In this document: positions 7,643 to 15,370 of the stretch, one piece after another
Layout of the letters: each line of letters begins with the position of its first letter
Numbering within the stretch: position 1 is the first letter of the stretch
Source: Paraglaciecola arctica
GTDB taxonomy: Bacteria > Pseudomonadota > Gammaproteobacteria > Enterobacterales > Alteromonadaceae
Length of the DNA stretch: 17,746 bases
Direction of reading: 5' to 3'
Assembly (NCBI GenBank): GCA_003232445.1
Contig: QIJM01000184.1
Span: 1-17,746 of the forward strand
Notes under the pieces: model-generated
The model's database searches: none
Seen by the model: only the letters and a program-made list of their open reading frames with translations
Told to the model about the DNA's origin: nothing
Made by a program: the position numbers and the translations under genes

Positions 7643-7753
7643 ATGGTTTTATCAACACTATACAAAGACCCCGCCCGCTTAGTTCAAGCATGTCACTGCG
7701 GCCCATTAAGTGGTGTGCCTAGTGGACCTTCGTTATGTGGAGTGTCAGCATGA
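7643..7753 (+). CDS. 36-codon frame in the insertion, possible remnant of a recombinase gene start
   Basis: The frame begins ATG with a very good AAGGAG site five bases upstream and encodes STLYKDPARLVQACHCGPLS, followed by a short Gly/Ser/Pro-rich end and a stop. The beginning resembles the N-terminus of long tyrosine recombinases found in some bacterial insertion elements, where a line such as rLrQxxxGPLxxyxdxFA opens the core-binding domain. The resemblance ends at GPL, as expected if the body of the gene was deleted to leave a non-autonomous element. The strong start signal and position inside the inverted repeats support a real leader. The family link is inference from about ten residues. 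Confidence 0.4.
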   Translation: MVLSTLYKDPARLVQACHCGPLSGVPSGPSLCGVSA

Positions 7754-7790
7754 CTGGAGAAACAAATGATAGGGGCAATGCTATGAACTG

Positions 7791-7815
7791 AACATAATGA
7801 GTTACTACACATAAC
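7791..7815 (-). repeat. Inverted repeat of the insertion, right copy
   Basis: This is the partner of 7495-7519, ending ACTACACATAAC at the right boundary. Its last base is shared with the CATTTC duplication, so the boundary could be placed one base either way. Confidence 0.85.
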
Positions 7816-8617
7816 ATTTCCATCTGGTACTGCATGTCGATCAGGACAAAGCAAGAAAACTGGGTTCGTATGAAATTATTGATCGTTGGATCAGGCTAAC
7901 CGGTGGCACTGATCTGGCGCGCCGGTTTAGCGAACACGATGTGTTGGATGTTGAGGAACAAAAAAGTTTGAATGACATGATTGAGAAATGGCGGAAACGA
8001 TTTTCCAGTATCAGTGAACTGATGGCCTATCTGGATCAGTTTATTGCCAGAAAGGCAAACCTGGAAGACGGGGTCACAGGACGATTTTGGCAGGGTCGGT
8101 TTCATTGCCAGGCATTGTTGGATGAAAAAGCCCTTTTGACTTGTATGATGTATGTTGATTTAAACCCGATTCGGGCAGGTATTGCCAAATCGTTGGTAAC
8201 ATCAGACTATACTTCAATTGCTCAACGAATTAGGGAACATCAAGATGGCAAAATAGAATCGAAAATTAAAAAGGAAGTTCTTGTCCCAAAATTGTACCCC
8301 TTTGCCGCCTTTGAAACTAAAGATGGATTGGCGGGTATTCCGTTTGATTTTATACAATACCTGGAGCTTACCGAATGGACGGGTAGCGCGGTACGATCTG
8401 GTAAAAAGGGCACTATCCCGGAAGGTACTCCCTCTATACTGTATTCCCTTGGGCTTAATAAGCAGAAGTGGGTAAAGCAGATTACCACTTATGACAAACG
8501 TTTTAAAGGCGTGGTGGGTTCTATTGAGGCGATTCGTCAGTATAGCCTACGGACCGGGCGACGGTGGATACAGGGAATTAAGGCTTGCCGGGATTTGTAT
8601 CAACAGGTCGATTCTGG

Positions 8618-8653
8618 TTGAGGCTGTTATCTCTATTACTCAACATTTTTTCA
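8618..8653 (+). terminator. Weak hairpin-plus-T terminator after the transposase gene
   Basis: GTTGAG (8618-8623) pairs with CTCAAC (8640-8645) over a 16-base loop, followed by ATTTTTTC. The stem overlaps the stop codon of the transposase gene. The loop is long and the stem short, so the call is weak. Confidence 0.35.
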
Positions 8654-9046
8654 TTCCATAATGTCAATTAGCCCGTCGGAAATGTTATTACGATGGATTC
8701 ACCTGCCTGCTATTCATATAATTAGTACTCTTTTCGATTATTTTGTCTAAATACATATCAAGAACCCTTTAGATTCGTTTTTGCATGCGGTATAAACTGG
8801 TTTCTTGCAAAGCTAATCGGCATGGTTATTTTTGTGAGCGATTTGGTTTTAGATAATTTCAGGTTGTCCTATGTATGATAAATTTTAAAAATGTGAACTG
8901 GTTAAAAAAATTAGCCGTTACTACGAATGTTCATCACAAAATAGAAATATTCTGGTTTAATTAAAGCACTTTTAATTGTATTAATTGGCGCGTCTATTTA
9001 AGAAATTTTAACTGAATGTTATTTGATCATAGTGGAGAGCGCTTTA
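8654..9046. other. Gene-free AT-rich stretch
   Basis: No frame with a start signal or recognisable domain was found in these roughly 390 bases, and no strong hairpin. It probably holds the promoter of the exported protein at 9047, but I cannot point to convincing -35 and -10 boxes. Confidence 0.5.
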
Positions 9047-9505
9047 ATGGGTAAATTTATAACAAGTTTGTTACTTTGTATATTTTCGTTTAACACCTGG
9101 GCAATTGATGAAGATAAATTCACAGGAAGCCCAACAAGAGAAGGCAGTATTAAATTTACTGTAAAACGAGACATTGATACAACGTATATCAGAGTTAAAA
9201 AGGAATTTGGCTTTAAGGATAACAAAGAATTATCCACCAGTTCAAAAGACCGCGCGCTGCTGAAAAATGGCTCGTACAACTATACGGCAACACCCGGTGT
9301 TTCTTATAAAATGAGAATACGCAGCCCACACTTATATAAGAAGGTTGTTCGTGATCATTATATTCAAGCAATGCTCGTCAAAAACGGAAAAAAGACAGAT
9401 ATTACAATGAAATTCTGGATTAAGGACCCTAAAGTCAAAAAAGTAAAAAAATATGCTTACAGTATTAGGAAACGCACACGAAAAGCTATCTTTTCCAAAA
9501 AATAG
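9047..9505 (+). CDS. Small, very basic exported protein of unknown function
   Basis: The 152-residue product starts MGKFITSLLLCIFSFNTWA, a standard Sec signal peptide (lysine, hydrophobic core, cleavage probably after A19). The mature part is rich in lysine and arginine, especially in the last 30 residues (DPKVKKVKKYAYSIRKRTRK). It has beta-like stretches (GSIKFTVKRDIDTTYIRVKK, then GSYNYTATPGVSYKMRIRSP) and no cysteine after the signal peptide, so no disulfides. I do not recognise the family. The track-longest start is a TTG at 9023, but the ATG at 9047 gives a clean signal peptide and has GGAGAG nine bases upstream, so I choose it. A terminator follows. It stands alone between the broken transposase gene and the convergent mnmH. 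A cell-envelope or anion-binding role is conceivable from its charge, but not shown. Confidence 0.75.
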   Translation: MGKFITSLLLCIFSFNTWAIDEDKFTGSPTREGSIKFTVKRDIDTTYIRVKKEFGFKDNKELSTSSKDRALLKNGSYNYTATPGVSYKMRIRSPHLYKKVVRDHYIQAMLVKNGKKTDITMKFWIKDPKVKKVKKYAYSIRKRTRKAIFSKK

Positions 9506-9573
9506 TTTCATTTAATTAAGAGATATTATTCCGAATATTAGTTAAATCGATGCTATTGTTTCGATTTTATCCG

Positions 9574-9597
9574 GGTGGCATCATCGCCACCTTTTTT
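9574..9597 (+). terminator. Rho-independent terminator of the basic exported protein gene
   Basis: GGTGGC (9574-9579), loop ATCATC, GCCACC (9586-9591), then TTTTTT (9592-9597). It lies 68 bases after the stop at 9505 and immediately before the end of the convergent mnmH. The T run is on the plus strand only. Confidence 0.8.
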
Positions 9598-9598
9598 A

Positions 9599-10741
9599 TT
9601 ACTCGGTCGAAGGTCTATCCGTTATATTTTTAAGACAATCGAGAACACTTGTTCGATCGCCCTTAAATATAATGCGCTCAGCTTTTTTTTGCAGCTGATA
9701 GTCATACATAGGATCGTAGTAATCTTCTAGTAAGGATTGAATCCAGATTTTATGACATTTGGTTTTGTTATGTTGACGATGCTGGAGAATGGCATCGTCC
9801 ATAAAACCTTTGATTTTTTTATAACGAACCCCACCCAGTCGCCGCTGTATCTTGGTCAATATTTCAATCAGGTTGGTTGCCCAGTCAGAAAAACCTTTGT
9901 CGTTCCCTTTGAGTTGTTGATATTCTGCTAGTGAAGCATTGATGTATTCGTCAAATACATTATCGACACGTTCAATCATCTTAGCTTCTAGTACCATTAA
10001 TGGCGATGTTGATAAAACATGAACCAGACTATCCGGTAACCGGCGAGAACCGATGTTGGATGCCTCGTCTTCAAGCACGCAACTATTGAAGCCATTGTTG
10101 TGTATCTTAATCAAGCGAATTGAGAGGTTATTTTCAATATCAATCTGTGCCGGTTGCGGGGTCACATGTTTGCCAAAAGCCGAGCCACGGTGATGGAAAA
10201 TATCTTCAAGGTCTAAATGATTATTCAGTTGCTGAAGTAATAATGTTTTACCAACACCAGTCCGACCACCGATAACGATTGACTTTAATCGTGTCGTGTT
10301 TGCATCAAGTTCATCGATTAGAAATCGGCGCAGTGCTTTATAGCCGCCGGATACTCTGGGGTAGGCCAACCCGGTTTTTTCATAGATCCATTGTTGACAA
10401 ATTTTAGAGCGCAAGCCACCGCGGAAACAATAGAGTGCACCGTGAGGATGTTGATTTACAAACTTGACCCAGTCATCTATTCGTGCTGATTTAACATCGC
10501 CTGATACCAGTTGTTGACCGAGTTTAATGGCCTTGTCTTGTCCCTGTTGCTTGTATCTCAGACCCACCGCTTGGCGCTCGTCATCGTTCATCAACGGCAG
10601 GTTTTTTGCTGTGGGAAATGCACCTTGATTAAACTCTACCGGCGCGCGTACATCAATTAATGGTGTGTTACTGGCAAACAACTGTAGATAATTATCTAAT
10701 TGCGGCAGATCAGCGGTTAAATTTATATCGACTGGACTCAT
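9599..10741 (-). CDS. mnmH: tRNA 2-selenouridine synthase
   Basis: MnmH (SelU, YbbB) replaces sulfur by selenium at the wobble uridine 34 of tRNAs for Lys, Glu and Gln, via a geranylated intermediate, using selenophosphate. The N-terminal rhodanese domain (about residues 10-130) carries LIDVRAPVEFNQGAFPTAKN and the catalytic loop YCFRGGLRS with C105. The C-terminal P-loop domain begins with the Walker A motif GGRTGVGKT (158-166). The later VLEDEASNIGSRRLPD stretch is also typical. At 380 residues it is full length. Its ATG follows the selD stop with no base between, so the two are one transcriptional unit and probably translationally coupled. SelD supplies its selenium donor. Confidence 0.95.
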   Translation of the reverse strand: MSPVDINLTADLPQLDNYLQLFASNTPLIDVRAPVEFNQGAFPTAKNLPLMNDDERQAVGLRYKQQGQDKAIKLGQQLVSGDVKSARIDDWVKFVNQHPHGALYCFRGGLRSKICQQWIYEKTGLAYPRVSGGYKALRRFLIDELDANTTRLKSIVIGGRTGVGKTLLLQQLNNHLDLEDIFHHRGSAFGKHVTPQPAQIDIENNLSIRLIKIHNNGFNSCVLEDEASNIGSRRLPDSLVHVLSTSPLMVLEAKMIERVDNVFDEYINASLAEYQQLKGNDKGFSDWATNLIEILTKIQRRLGGVRYKKIKGFMDDAILQHRQHNKTKCHKIWIQSLLEDYYDPMYDYQLQKKAERIIFKGDRTSVLDCLKNITDRPSTE

Positions 10742-11809
10742 TTAGTTAATTATTATTAGTGGGCTACTAACATCGGTACTCTGTGGTATCAGTGTGCCCA
10801 GGCAATTTAATTCAAGTCCTTGTGAACGGGCAACTTGCAGAAATTCGTGTTTTTCACTATCGGCAACGGCGACAAGCAGGCCACCTGATGTTTGTGGATC
10901 ACAAAGTATACTTCGTTGCTGGTCAGTCATCGCGCCAAGTCTATGTCCGTAACTGTCGAAGTTGCGCTGAGCACCACCTGGCGAGCAGCCTAACCCTAAA
11001 TAATGCTCAACTTCTGGCAGCTGCGGAACCTGATCATAATCGATTATGGCATTTACCTGACTGGCGTTACATATTTCCACCAGGTGGCCCATTAAACCAA
11101 ATCCGGTCACATCGGTCATCGCCTTGACCGAGCCGAGTTTTCCGAAGGCAATACCGGCTTCATTAAGCGTACACATTACCTCAGGTGCAATACGTTCATG
11201 CTCAGGTTTAAGCAGTTTCTTTTTTTGAGCGGTTGTCAAAATTCCAATGCCTAAACCTTTGGTAAGATAAAGATTGCATCCCGCCTGTGCCTGATCATTG
11301 CGTTTAATATGCTGGTTATCGACCAGTCCAGTAACAGCCAAACCAAAAATCGGTTCTGGCGCATCGATAGAGTGGCCACCCGCCAGCGGGATACCGGCGT
11401 CTTGACACGCTTGTCGACCACCATCAATCACATCGGCGGCGACGCTGGGTCCAATCTTGTCGAGTTTGTCTAGTGGCCATCCAAAAATTGAAATGGCCAC
11501 TAACGGTTTGCCGCCCATTGCGTAGATATCGCTAATGGCGTTGGTCGCCGCAATCTGCCCAAACTCAAAGGCATCGTCAACAATCGGCATAAAAAAATCA
11601 GTGGTACTGACAACCGAGGTACCATTTCCAAGGTCAAAAACGGCAGCATCATCGCGGGTATCATTGCCGACCAGCAGATTTGGAAATTGCGCTGGCGGTA
11701 GTTTGGATTTAAGTATTTCTTCGAGCAGGCTAGGGGAGATTTTGCACCCACAACCTGCGCCATGACTGAATTCGGTTAAGCGAACAGTTGGTTCTTGTAA
11801 ACGGCTCAT
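10742..11809 (-). CDS. selD: Selenide, water dikinase (selenophosphate synthetase)
   Basis: SelD makes selenophosphate from selenide and ATP. The N-terminus SHGAGCGCKISP has the catalytic Cys20 (equivalent of E. coli Cys17) and Lys23, so the enzyme is the cysteine form and not a selenoprotein. The ATP-binding fold follows with DDAAVFDLGNG, TDFFMPIVDD, NAISDIYAMGGKP and GGHSIDAPEP, then DVTGFGLMGHL and CDPQTSGGLL. At 355 residues it is full length. It is first in a two-gene unit with mnmH. No selA, selB or selC is seen here, so the window alone supports the selenouridine-tRNA use of selenophosphate and says nothing about selenocysteine. The promoter must lie in the 175-base gap shared with the divergent PARG-like gene. 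Confidence 0.96.
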   Translation of the reverse strand: MSRLQEPTVRLTEFSHGAGCGCKISPSLLEEILKSKLPPAQFPNLLVGNDTRDDAAVFDLGNGTSVVSTTDFFMPIVDDAFEFGQIAATNAISDIYAMGGKPLVAISIFGWPLDKLDKIGPSVAADVIDGGRQACQDAGIPLAGGHSIDAPEPIFGLAVTGLVDNQHIKRNDQAQAGCNLYLTKGLGIGILTTAQKKKLLKPEHERIAPEVMCTLNEAGIAFGKLGSVKAMTDVTGFGLMGHLVEICNASQVNAIIDYDQVPQLPEVEHYLGLGCSPGGAQRNFDSYGHRLGAMTDQQRSILCDPQTSGGLLVAVADSEKHEFLQVARSQGLELNCLGTLIPQSTDVSSPLIIIN

Positions 11810-11984
11810 AATTTAATATTCTCTATAGGGTTTCCTGGTCAATTCAGATCAATTCTGTAGTCGTCTATCCAGCATTAGATTATATCATTTTCATGTATAT
11901 GCGTGTATATATAAGTATATAATTAGAAGACCTATTTAAATCATTTATCATCAGAAACGGGTTTAGCGCCATTATTCAGTAAAA

Positions 11985-12809
11985 ATGTCATTAAAAGGAA
12001 TAGCAAAAGAAACACTGTCGATACTCGATGCGAATGGTTTTGCAACGTCAAACGGGGATTGGGTATCACTAGCCGCAGAACAAAAAGCAGCGGTTGAAAA
12101 TACACAGTTGTATACGCCGCAACAAGGCTTGATGTTGCTGGATTCGGGGTCGGGAATAGGTTCAAAACCCAAGTATATTGTCAGCAATGAAACCACACAA
12201 GCGGCGGCTTGTCGTTTGGTTAGCAGAGAAAAAATTAGCGATCTAGTGGTCTTGAACTTCGCATCGGCCCGCAATGCAGGCGGCGGTTTTATTAACGGCG
12301 CCAAGGCTCAGGAAGAAGATTTGGCAAGATGTTCTGGTTTGTATCCGTGTCTGCTTACCCAGCCAAGCTATTATGCCGAAAATCGCCATCAGCAGTCATT
12401 GCTTTATACGGATCATATTATTTATAGTCCCAAAGTGCCCTGGTTTAGAATCAGAAGCCGAACCCGTCTGGATTACATCTTTCTGGCGTCAGTCATTACC
12501 GCACCTGCCCCGAATGCGGGGCAGGCTTTAAGCAAGCAAACGGCTTCAAAAGCAGAAATCGAGGAATGCTTGCGCCGCCGCAGTGGTATCGTGCTTTCTA
12601 TAGCACGCGATAATGGTCATCGAAATTTAGTACTAGGGGCGTGGGGGTGCGGCGTGTTTGCAAATGATCCGGTTATGGTGGCAGATGCGTTTGCGTCTTG
12701 GCTGGAGTCAAAAAAATTTGCCGGTGCCTTTGATCAAGTTTCATTAGCTGTACTCGATCGTTCAAAGGGGGGTGATACCTATTCAGCATTTGAACAGCGT
12801 TATACTTAG
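11985..12809 (+). CDS. TIGR02452-type protein with microbial PARG (macrodomain-like) catalytic domain
   Basis: The protein shows VVLNFASARNAGGGFINGAK followed by AQEEDLAR (residues 88-115). This is the poly(ADP-ribose) glycohydrolase signature GGG-x(6-8)-QEE, with E110 and E111 as the catalytic pair and N91/N97 near the ribose pocket. The conserved C-terminal strand LVLGAWGCGVFANDP, typical of macrodomains, is near residues 215-230. At 274 residues it is full length for TIGR02452 (DUF2263 plus the microbial-type PARG domain). Such proteins are thought to remove ADP-ribose from proteins or nucleic acids. The physiological substrate in bacteria is mostly unknown. No ADP-ribosyltransferase is adjacent. 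No clear ribosome-binding site except AAAA-rich sequence precedes the ATG. It is divergent from selD by 175 bases, with a TA-rich run at 11897-11925. Confidence 0.88.
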   Translation: MSLKGIAKETLSILDANGFATSNGDWVSLAAEQKAAVENTQLYTPQQGLMLLDSGSGIGSKPKYIVSNETTQAAACRLVSREKISDLVVLNFASARNAGGGFINGAKAQEEDLARCSGLYPCLLTQPSYYAENRHQQSLLYTDHIIYSPKVPWFRIRSRTRLDYIFLASVITAPAPNAGQALSKQTASKAEIEECLRRRSGIVLSIARDNGHRNLVLGAWGCGVFANDPVMVADAFASWLESKKFAGAFDQVSLAVLDRSKGGDTYSAFEQRYT

Positions 12810-13760
12810 TCTCGACTAGCAAAGTAGGTTCCGTCTTCGTTGCGTGAAGTTCGGGTTATTGATTTTTAGTTGTAGCAAAAAACGCTGGAAGATATTTTAA
12901 AGTTAACATTAGAGGTTAAGATTATTGGGCTGGAAGCAAATCAGCTAGCGATAGTGCCAACGGTTTTAATGGTAGCCTACTATTTTTATCATAGTCAGAA
13001 CATCTGGATTAAATATCATCAAGTTTATATGTTGTTTTTTCGGGCTAATACAGGGAGTTCTAGTGGACATTATAGTGCCATTCTTGTTAACCAAGAAATC
13101 AACAAAAATCACAACGCAGCATCTGCCTGTGGTTGACCCTCTTTTTTCGCGACTGAGCTACGGTATGGAGTGAAAAAAGAGGGTCAACCACAGGCGGACG
13201 CGATCAGTTCTACTTAAACTAAAATACGACTAGCTTCCAGCATTTACGGTTAAGCCCTAAAGCGTTTTTGACTCACTAAGTAACTGGGTAAGAAACATAA
13301 AATTCGTGGGTAGTCTTCAGGACTTAGCCTTCACTCTGCCCATTGATAAACAGTAAAAACATATCCGCATAACATTCAAAACAATCTATCCCTAAGAAAA
13401 ATTCGGTAATTACTAGGTAGAATAGAGTTTTTAATGGAAATTTCAAACGTTAATACAATAAAATAATTAAATACTAATAGAGTAATTTTCTACCTTAACA
13501 ACTTTAATAAAGAATTTATTACTAAGTATCTTTTGATACTAGAACTGAGTTCTGTTAAATTGTAATTCGCAACATACTGAATATATACAATTCAGGGAAG
13601 CTTAGGTACGGTTCTAACTATATTTCGATATACGACTAATGAAAATTACAGTGTATCAATAATGTGAATTATTAAATTCAAAGTGCTTTTAACTACTTTT
13701 AACGAAGTTACAAAAGACAAAATAAAGTAGAAATTTATAGTATAACGGAGGGCTTTAACT
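12810..13760. other. 950-base gene-free region with inverted repeats, upstream of the exporter operon
   Basis: No gene can be supported. The plus frame 12954-13136 has no ribosome-binding site and no familiar domain, and it runs into the left arm of the long inverted repeat. The region holds a 24-bp perfect inverted repeat (13126-13196) and two small adjacent hairpins at 13525-13553 (AGTATC-TTTT-GATACT and AGAAC-TGA-GTTCT). From about 13360 on it is strongly AT-rich. This length, before a well-translated operon with GGAGGG at 13747-13752, suggests a regulatory leader or decayed DNA. I cannot point to a defined promoter. Confidence 0.55.
13126..13196. repeat. Long perfect inverted repeat (24-bp arms, 23-base loop)
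   Basis: GCCTGTGGTTGACCCTC plus TTTTTTC at 13126-13149 is repeated inverted, without mismatch, at 13173-13196. The loop is 23 bases. Six further base pairs outside (GCATCT against GGACGC) extend the stem with one mismatch and one G-T wobble. No T run follows either side, so it is not a standard terminator. It could be a small palindromic repeat element or a structured RNA. No target duplication is obvious. Confidence 0.85.
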
Positions 13761-15335
13761 ATGGTGTATACCAAACGAAACCCAGCGCTGCTGATTATAG
13801 GCTTGATCATGTTAGCGATCTGGGCGGCAGCTACTTATAATTTGATGCCAGGGTATCTCGAGCATTTAGGTGGCAAAAAATACAAGTATTTGGGAGAGCT
13901 TACAACCATACCACTTTATTTTGGTGTGATCGCGGTACTTGTGGGACTATTCCAACTGGCCGGCAGCCATAAAGAAGGTAGTCTGGATTATTATGCATCA
14001 ACCATTGCTGGGGCCATGTTTATTCTGTTGATTGCCATGCTGGTTCGCTGGTTCGTCGCGCCTGAGGTAGCGGTTTTTAGTAAAACGCTTGGCAAGGTGG
14101 GCGACACGGGTAAGTACTGGCATAAGCTACTGGGACTAAACTATATTGTTATTGGTATTGTTATCGGTATTGTTATTGTTAACGTCTTCAGGATTCCAGC
14201 CTGGGCACAAAATGGCGTCAGGTTATCGCGTTTGGGATTAAAAACCGGTGTGATCTTGTTAGGTACCTTATATAGCGCTAAAGAGTTACAAGCATTGGGC
14301 GGGCTGTCAATTGTGATGGTCGGTTTTTTCGTATTAGGCTCAGTAGGTTTGGTACTTTGGCTCGGGCGTCGTAAAAAGATTCCTAACTCAATGGGCGGTG
14401 TATTATCGGCCGGGATGGGTGTTTGCGGTGTATCGGCGACGGTTGCAGCCGCGCCCGTCGTGCAGGCCAAGTCAGTCGAAATAGCCTATACAATTGGAAC
14501 CATTCTGTTATGGGGTGTTGGTTGTATGTTCCTGTTTCCAATCATTGGTAACGTGTTAGGTATGACCTATGTCCAGTTTGGTGCCTGGGCCGGTACCGGT
14601 ATTCTTAACTCAGCACAGGTAGCAGGTGCGGCACTAGCCTATCAACCGGATGGCATTGAAACGCTGAAGGTTGCTGAAATTTTTAATATTACCCGTGTAT
14701 TGGTACTACCCATTATCGTCATTTGGCTGGCACTCTGGTATGTCAAGCATGAAGGCGAAGGGGCCACTAAAGTCAGTGTGGCGGGTGTAATTTTTACGAA
14801 ATTTCCGGTGTTTGTATTAGGTTTTATTCTTATGTTTGCATTGTCATCAACAGGTATTTTTTCACCGGCCAAGCACTATAAAGGCAAATACTTTGATAAC
14901 GCCAATGTAGCAGCAAAGAAAATGCTGACCGACGAAGAGGTTGGAATATTAAAAGCCAATGCTAGCAAAGTATCGGACGACAGCAAACAAAAGGCACTGG
15001 CCGCATTGATCGCCAATAAAAAAGTCATGTCAGAAGAAGATGATAACGTGTTACGTGGATTGAAAAATTCCAAAAAAATGGGTAAAAAATCAGGAAAGAT
15101 TCTGAAGAAAGCCCATAAGGCCGTACGTCACGTGGCACCAAAGGTCGCGGCATTTCGTAACTGGATAGTCTGGCTATTCGCATTTGGTCTGATTGGGTTG
15201 GGCATGCAGATTACCGTGAAATCAATGAAACAGGCAGGCGGTCAACCGGCGGTTATCGGTGGTATCGTGGGCTTTATCAAAGCGGGGTTATCATTGGCTG
15301 TGGTGATGGTGTTGCTTAAGGATACTATTATTTAA
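13761..15335 (+). CDS. PF03601 (YeiH/YadS-type) putative anion exporter, long form
   Basis: The core of this 524-residue membrane protein matches the family called putative sulfate exporter. It has a helix with NGVRLSRLGLKTGVILLGTL (151-170), the diagnostic GVLSAGMGVCGVSATVAAAP (213-232) that mirrors GAGSSICGAAAVLATEPV of YeiH, and GTGILNSAQVAGAA (278-291), matching the STVHEVAQV segment. YeiH is about 350 residues. This one adds roughly 120 N-terminal residues with three membrane segments (10-27, 48-66, 82-99) and a hydrophilic, lysine-rich loop at about 368-463 before two last helices. Transport direction and substrate are unproven even for YeiH; sulfate or another sulfur oxyanion is a guess. 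GGAGGG stands eight bases before the ATG. It is first in an apparent operon with three closely spaced genes. Confidence 0.82.
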   Translation: MVYTKRNPALLIIGLIMLAIWAAATYNLMPGYLEHLGGKKYKYLGELTTIPLYFGVIAVLVGLFQLAGSHKEGSLDYYASTIAGAMFILLIAMLVRWFVAPEVAVFSKTLGKVGDTGKYWHKLLGLNYIVIGIVIGIVIVNVFRIPAWAQNGVRLSRLGLKTGVILLGTLYSAKELQALGGLSIVMVGFFVLGSVGLVLWLGRRKKIPNSMGGVLSAGMGVCGVSATVAAAPVVQAKSVEIAYTIGTILLWGVGCMFLFPIIGNVLGMTYVQFGAWAGTGILNSAQVAGAALAYQPDGIETLKVAEIFNITRVLVLPIIVIWLALWYVKHEGEGATKVSVAGVIFTKFPVFVLGFILMFALSSTGIFSPAKHYKGKYFDNANVAAKKMLTDEEVGILKANASKVSDDSKQKALAALIANKKVMSEEDDNVLRGLKNSKKMGKKSGKILKKAHKAVRHVAPKVAAFRNWIVWLFAFGLIGLGMQITVKSMKQAGGQPAVIGGIVGFIKAGLSLAVVMVLLKDTII

Positions 15336-15370
15336 AATCGTTATTTAACTACTAATGAGAGGAATTAATC

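Larger units (their letters stand above)
7470..7814 (+). mobile_element. 345-bp MITE-like insertion, probably derived from a tyrosine-recombinase element
   Basis: The insertion is defined by the gene it splits. CATTTC stands at 7464-7469 and again at 7815-7820, and removing one copy plus the intervening DNA restores the transposase frame exactly. The element begins TTATGTG and ends CACATAA. Inside the left end lies a perfect 20-bp palindrome (7470-7489). Just inside that, a 25-mer (7495-7519) is inverted at 7791-7815 with a single mismatch. TTATGTG or its complement occurs six times in the element (7470, 7483, 7496, 7581, 7733, 7808), far more than chance. It is too small for a full transposase gene and carries only a 36-codon frame. 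The many half-sites suggest recombinase binding sites. The class of mobilising enzyme is inference. Confidence 0.75.
7254..8621 (+). pseudogene. RAYT-like (IS200/IS605-superfamily) transposase gene, interrupted
   Basis: Two blocks, 7254-7469 and 7821-8621, are in the same frame and join to a 338-residue protein if the DNA between them is removed. Block one reads KKQISLDDTLYYHITNRCVR, then RAFLCG, then YEHRRQWIVDRIMLL, then NICAYAVMSNHF. Block two resumes HLVLHVDQDKA and later GRFWQGRFHCQALLDE and MMYVDLNPIRAGIA. These are hallmark words of REP-associated transposases. The HUH motif (H-F-H) that binds the nicking metal is cut between F and the second H. The region where the catalytic tyrosine lies in RAYTs reads FIARKAN, so that residue is not evident; the nearest Tyr is in MAYLDQF. 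AAGGA precedes the ATG. As it stands, translation stops at TAG 7491-7493 after an eight-residue false tail. Confidence 0.85.

Noticed and set aside
10783..11127. 114-codon plus-strand frame inside selD
   Set aside because: Antisense shadow of a certain gene, with no start signal.
12954..13136. 60-codon frame ending in the left arm of the long inverted repeat
   Set aside because: No ribosome-binding site and no recognisable sequence. Probably non-coding.
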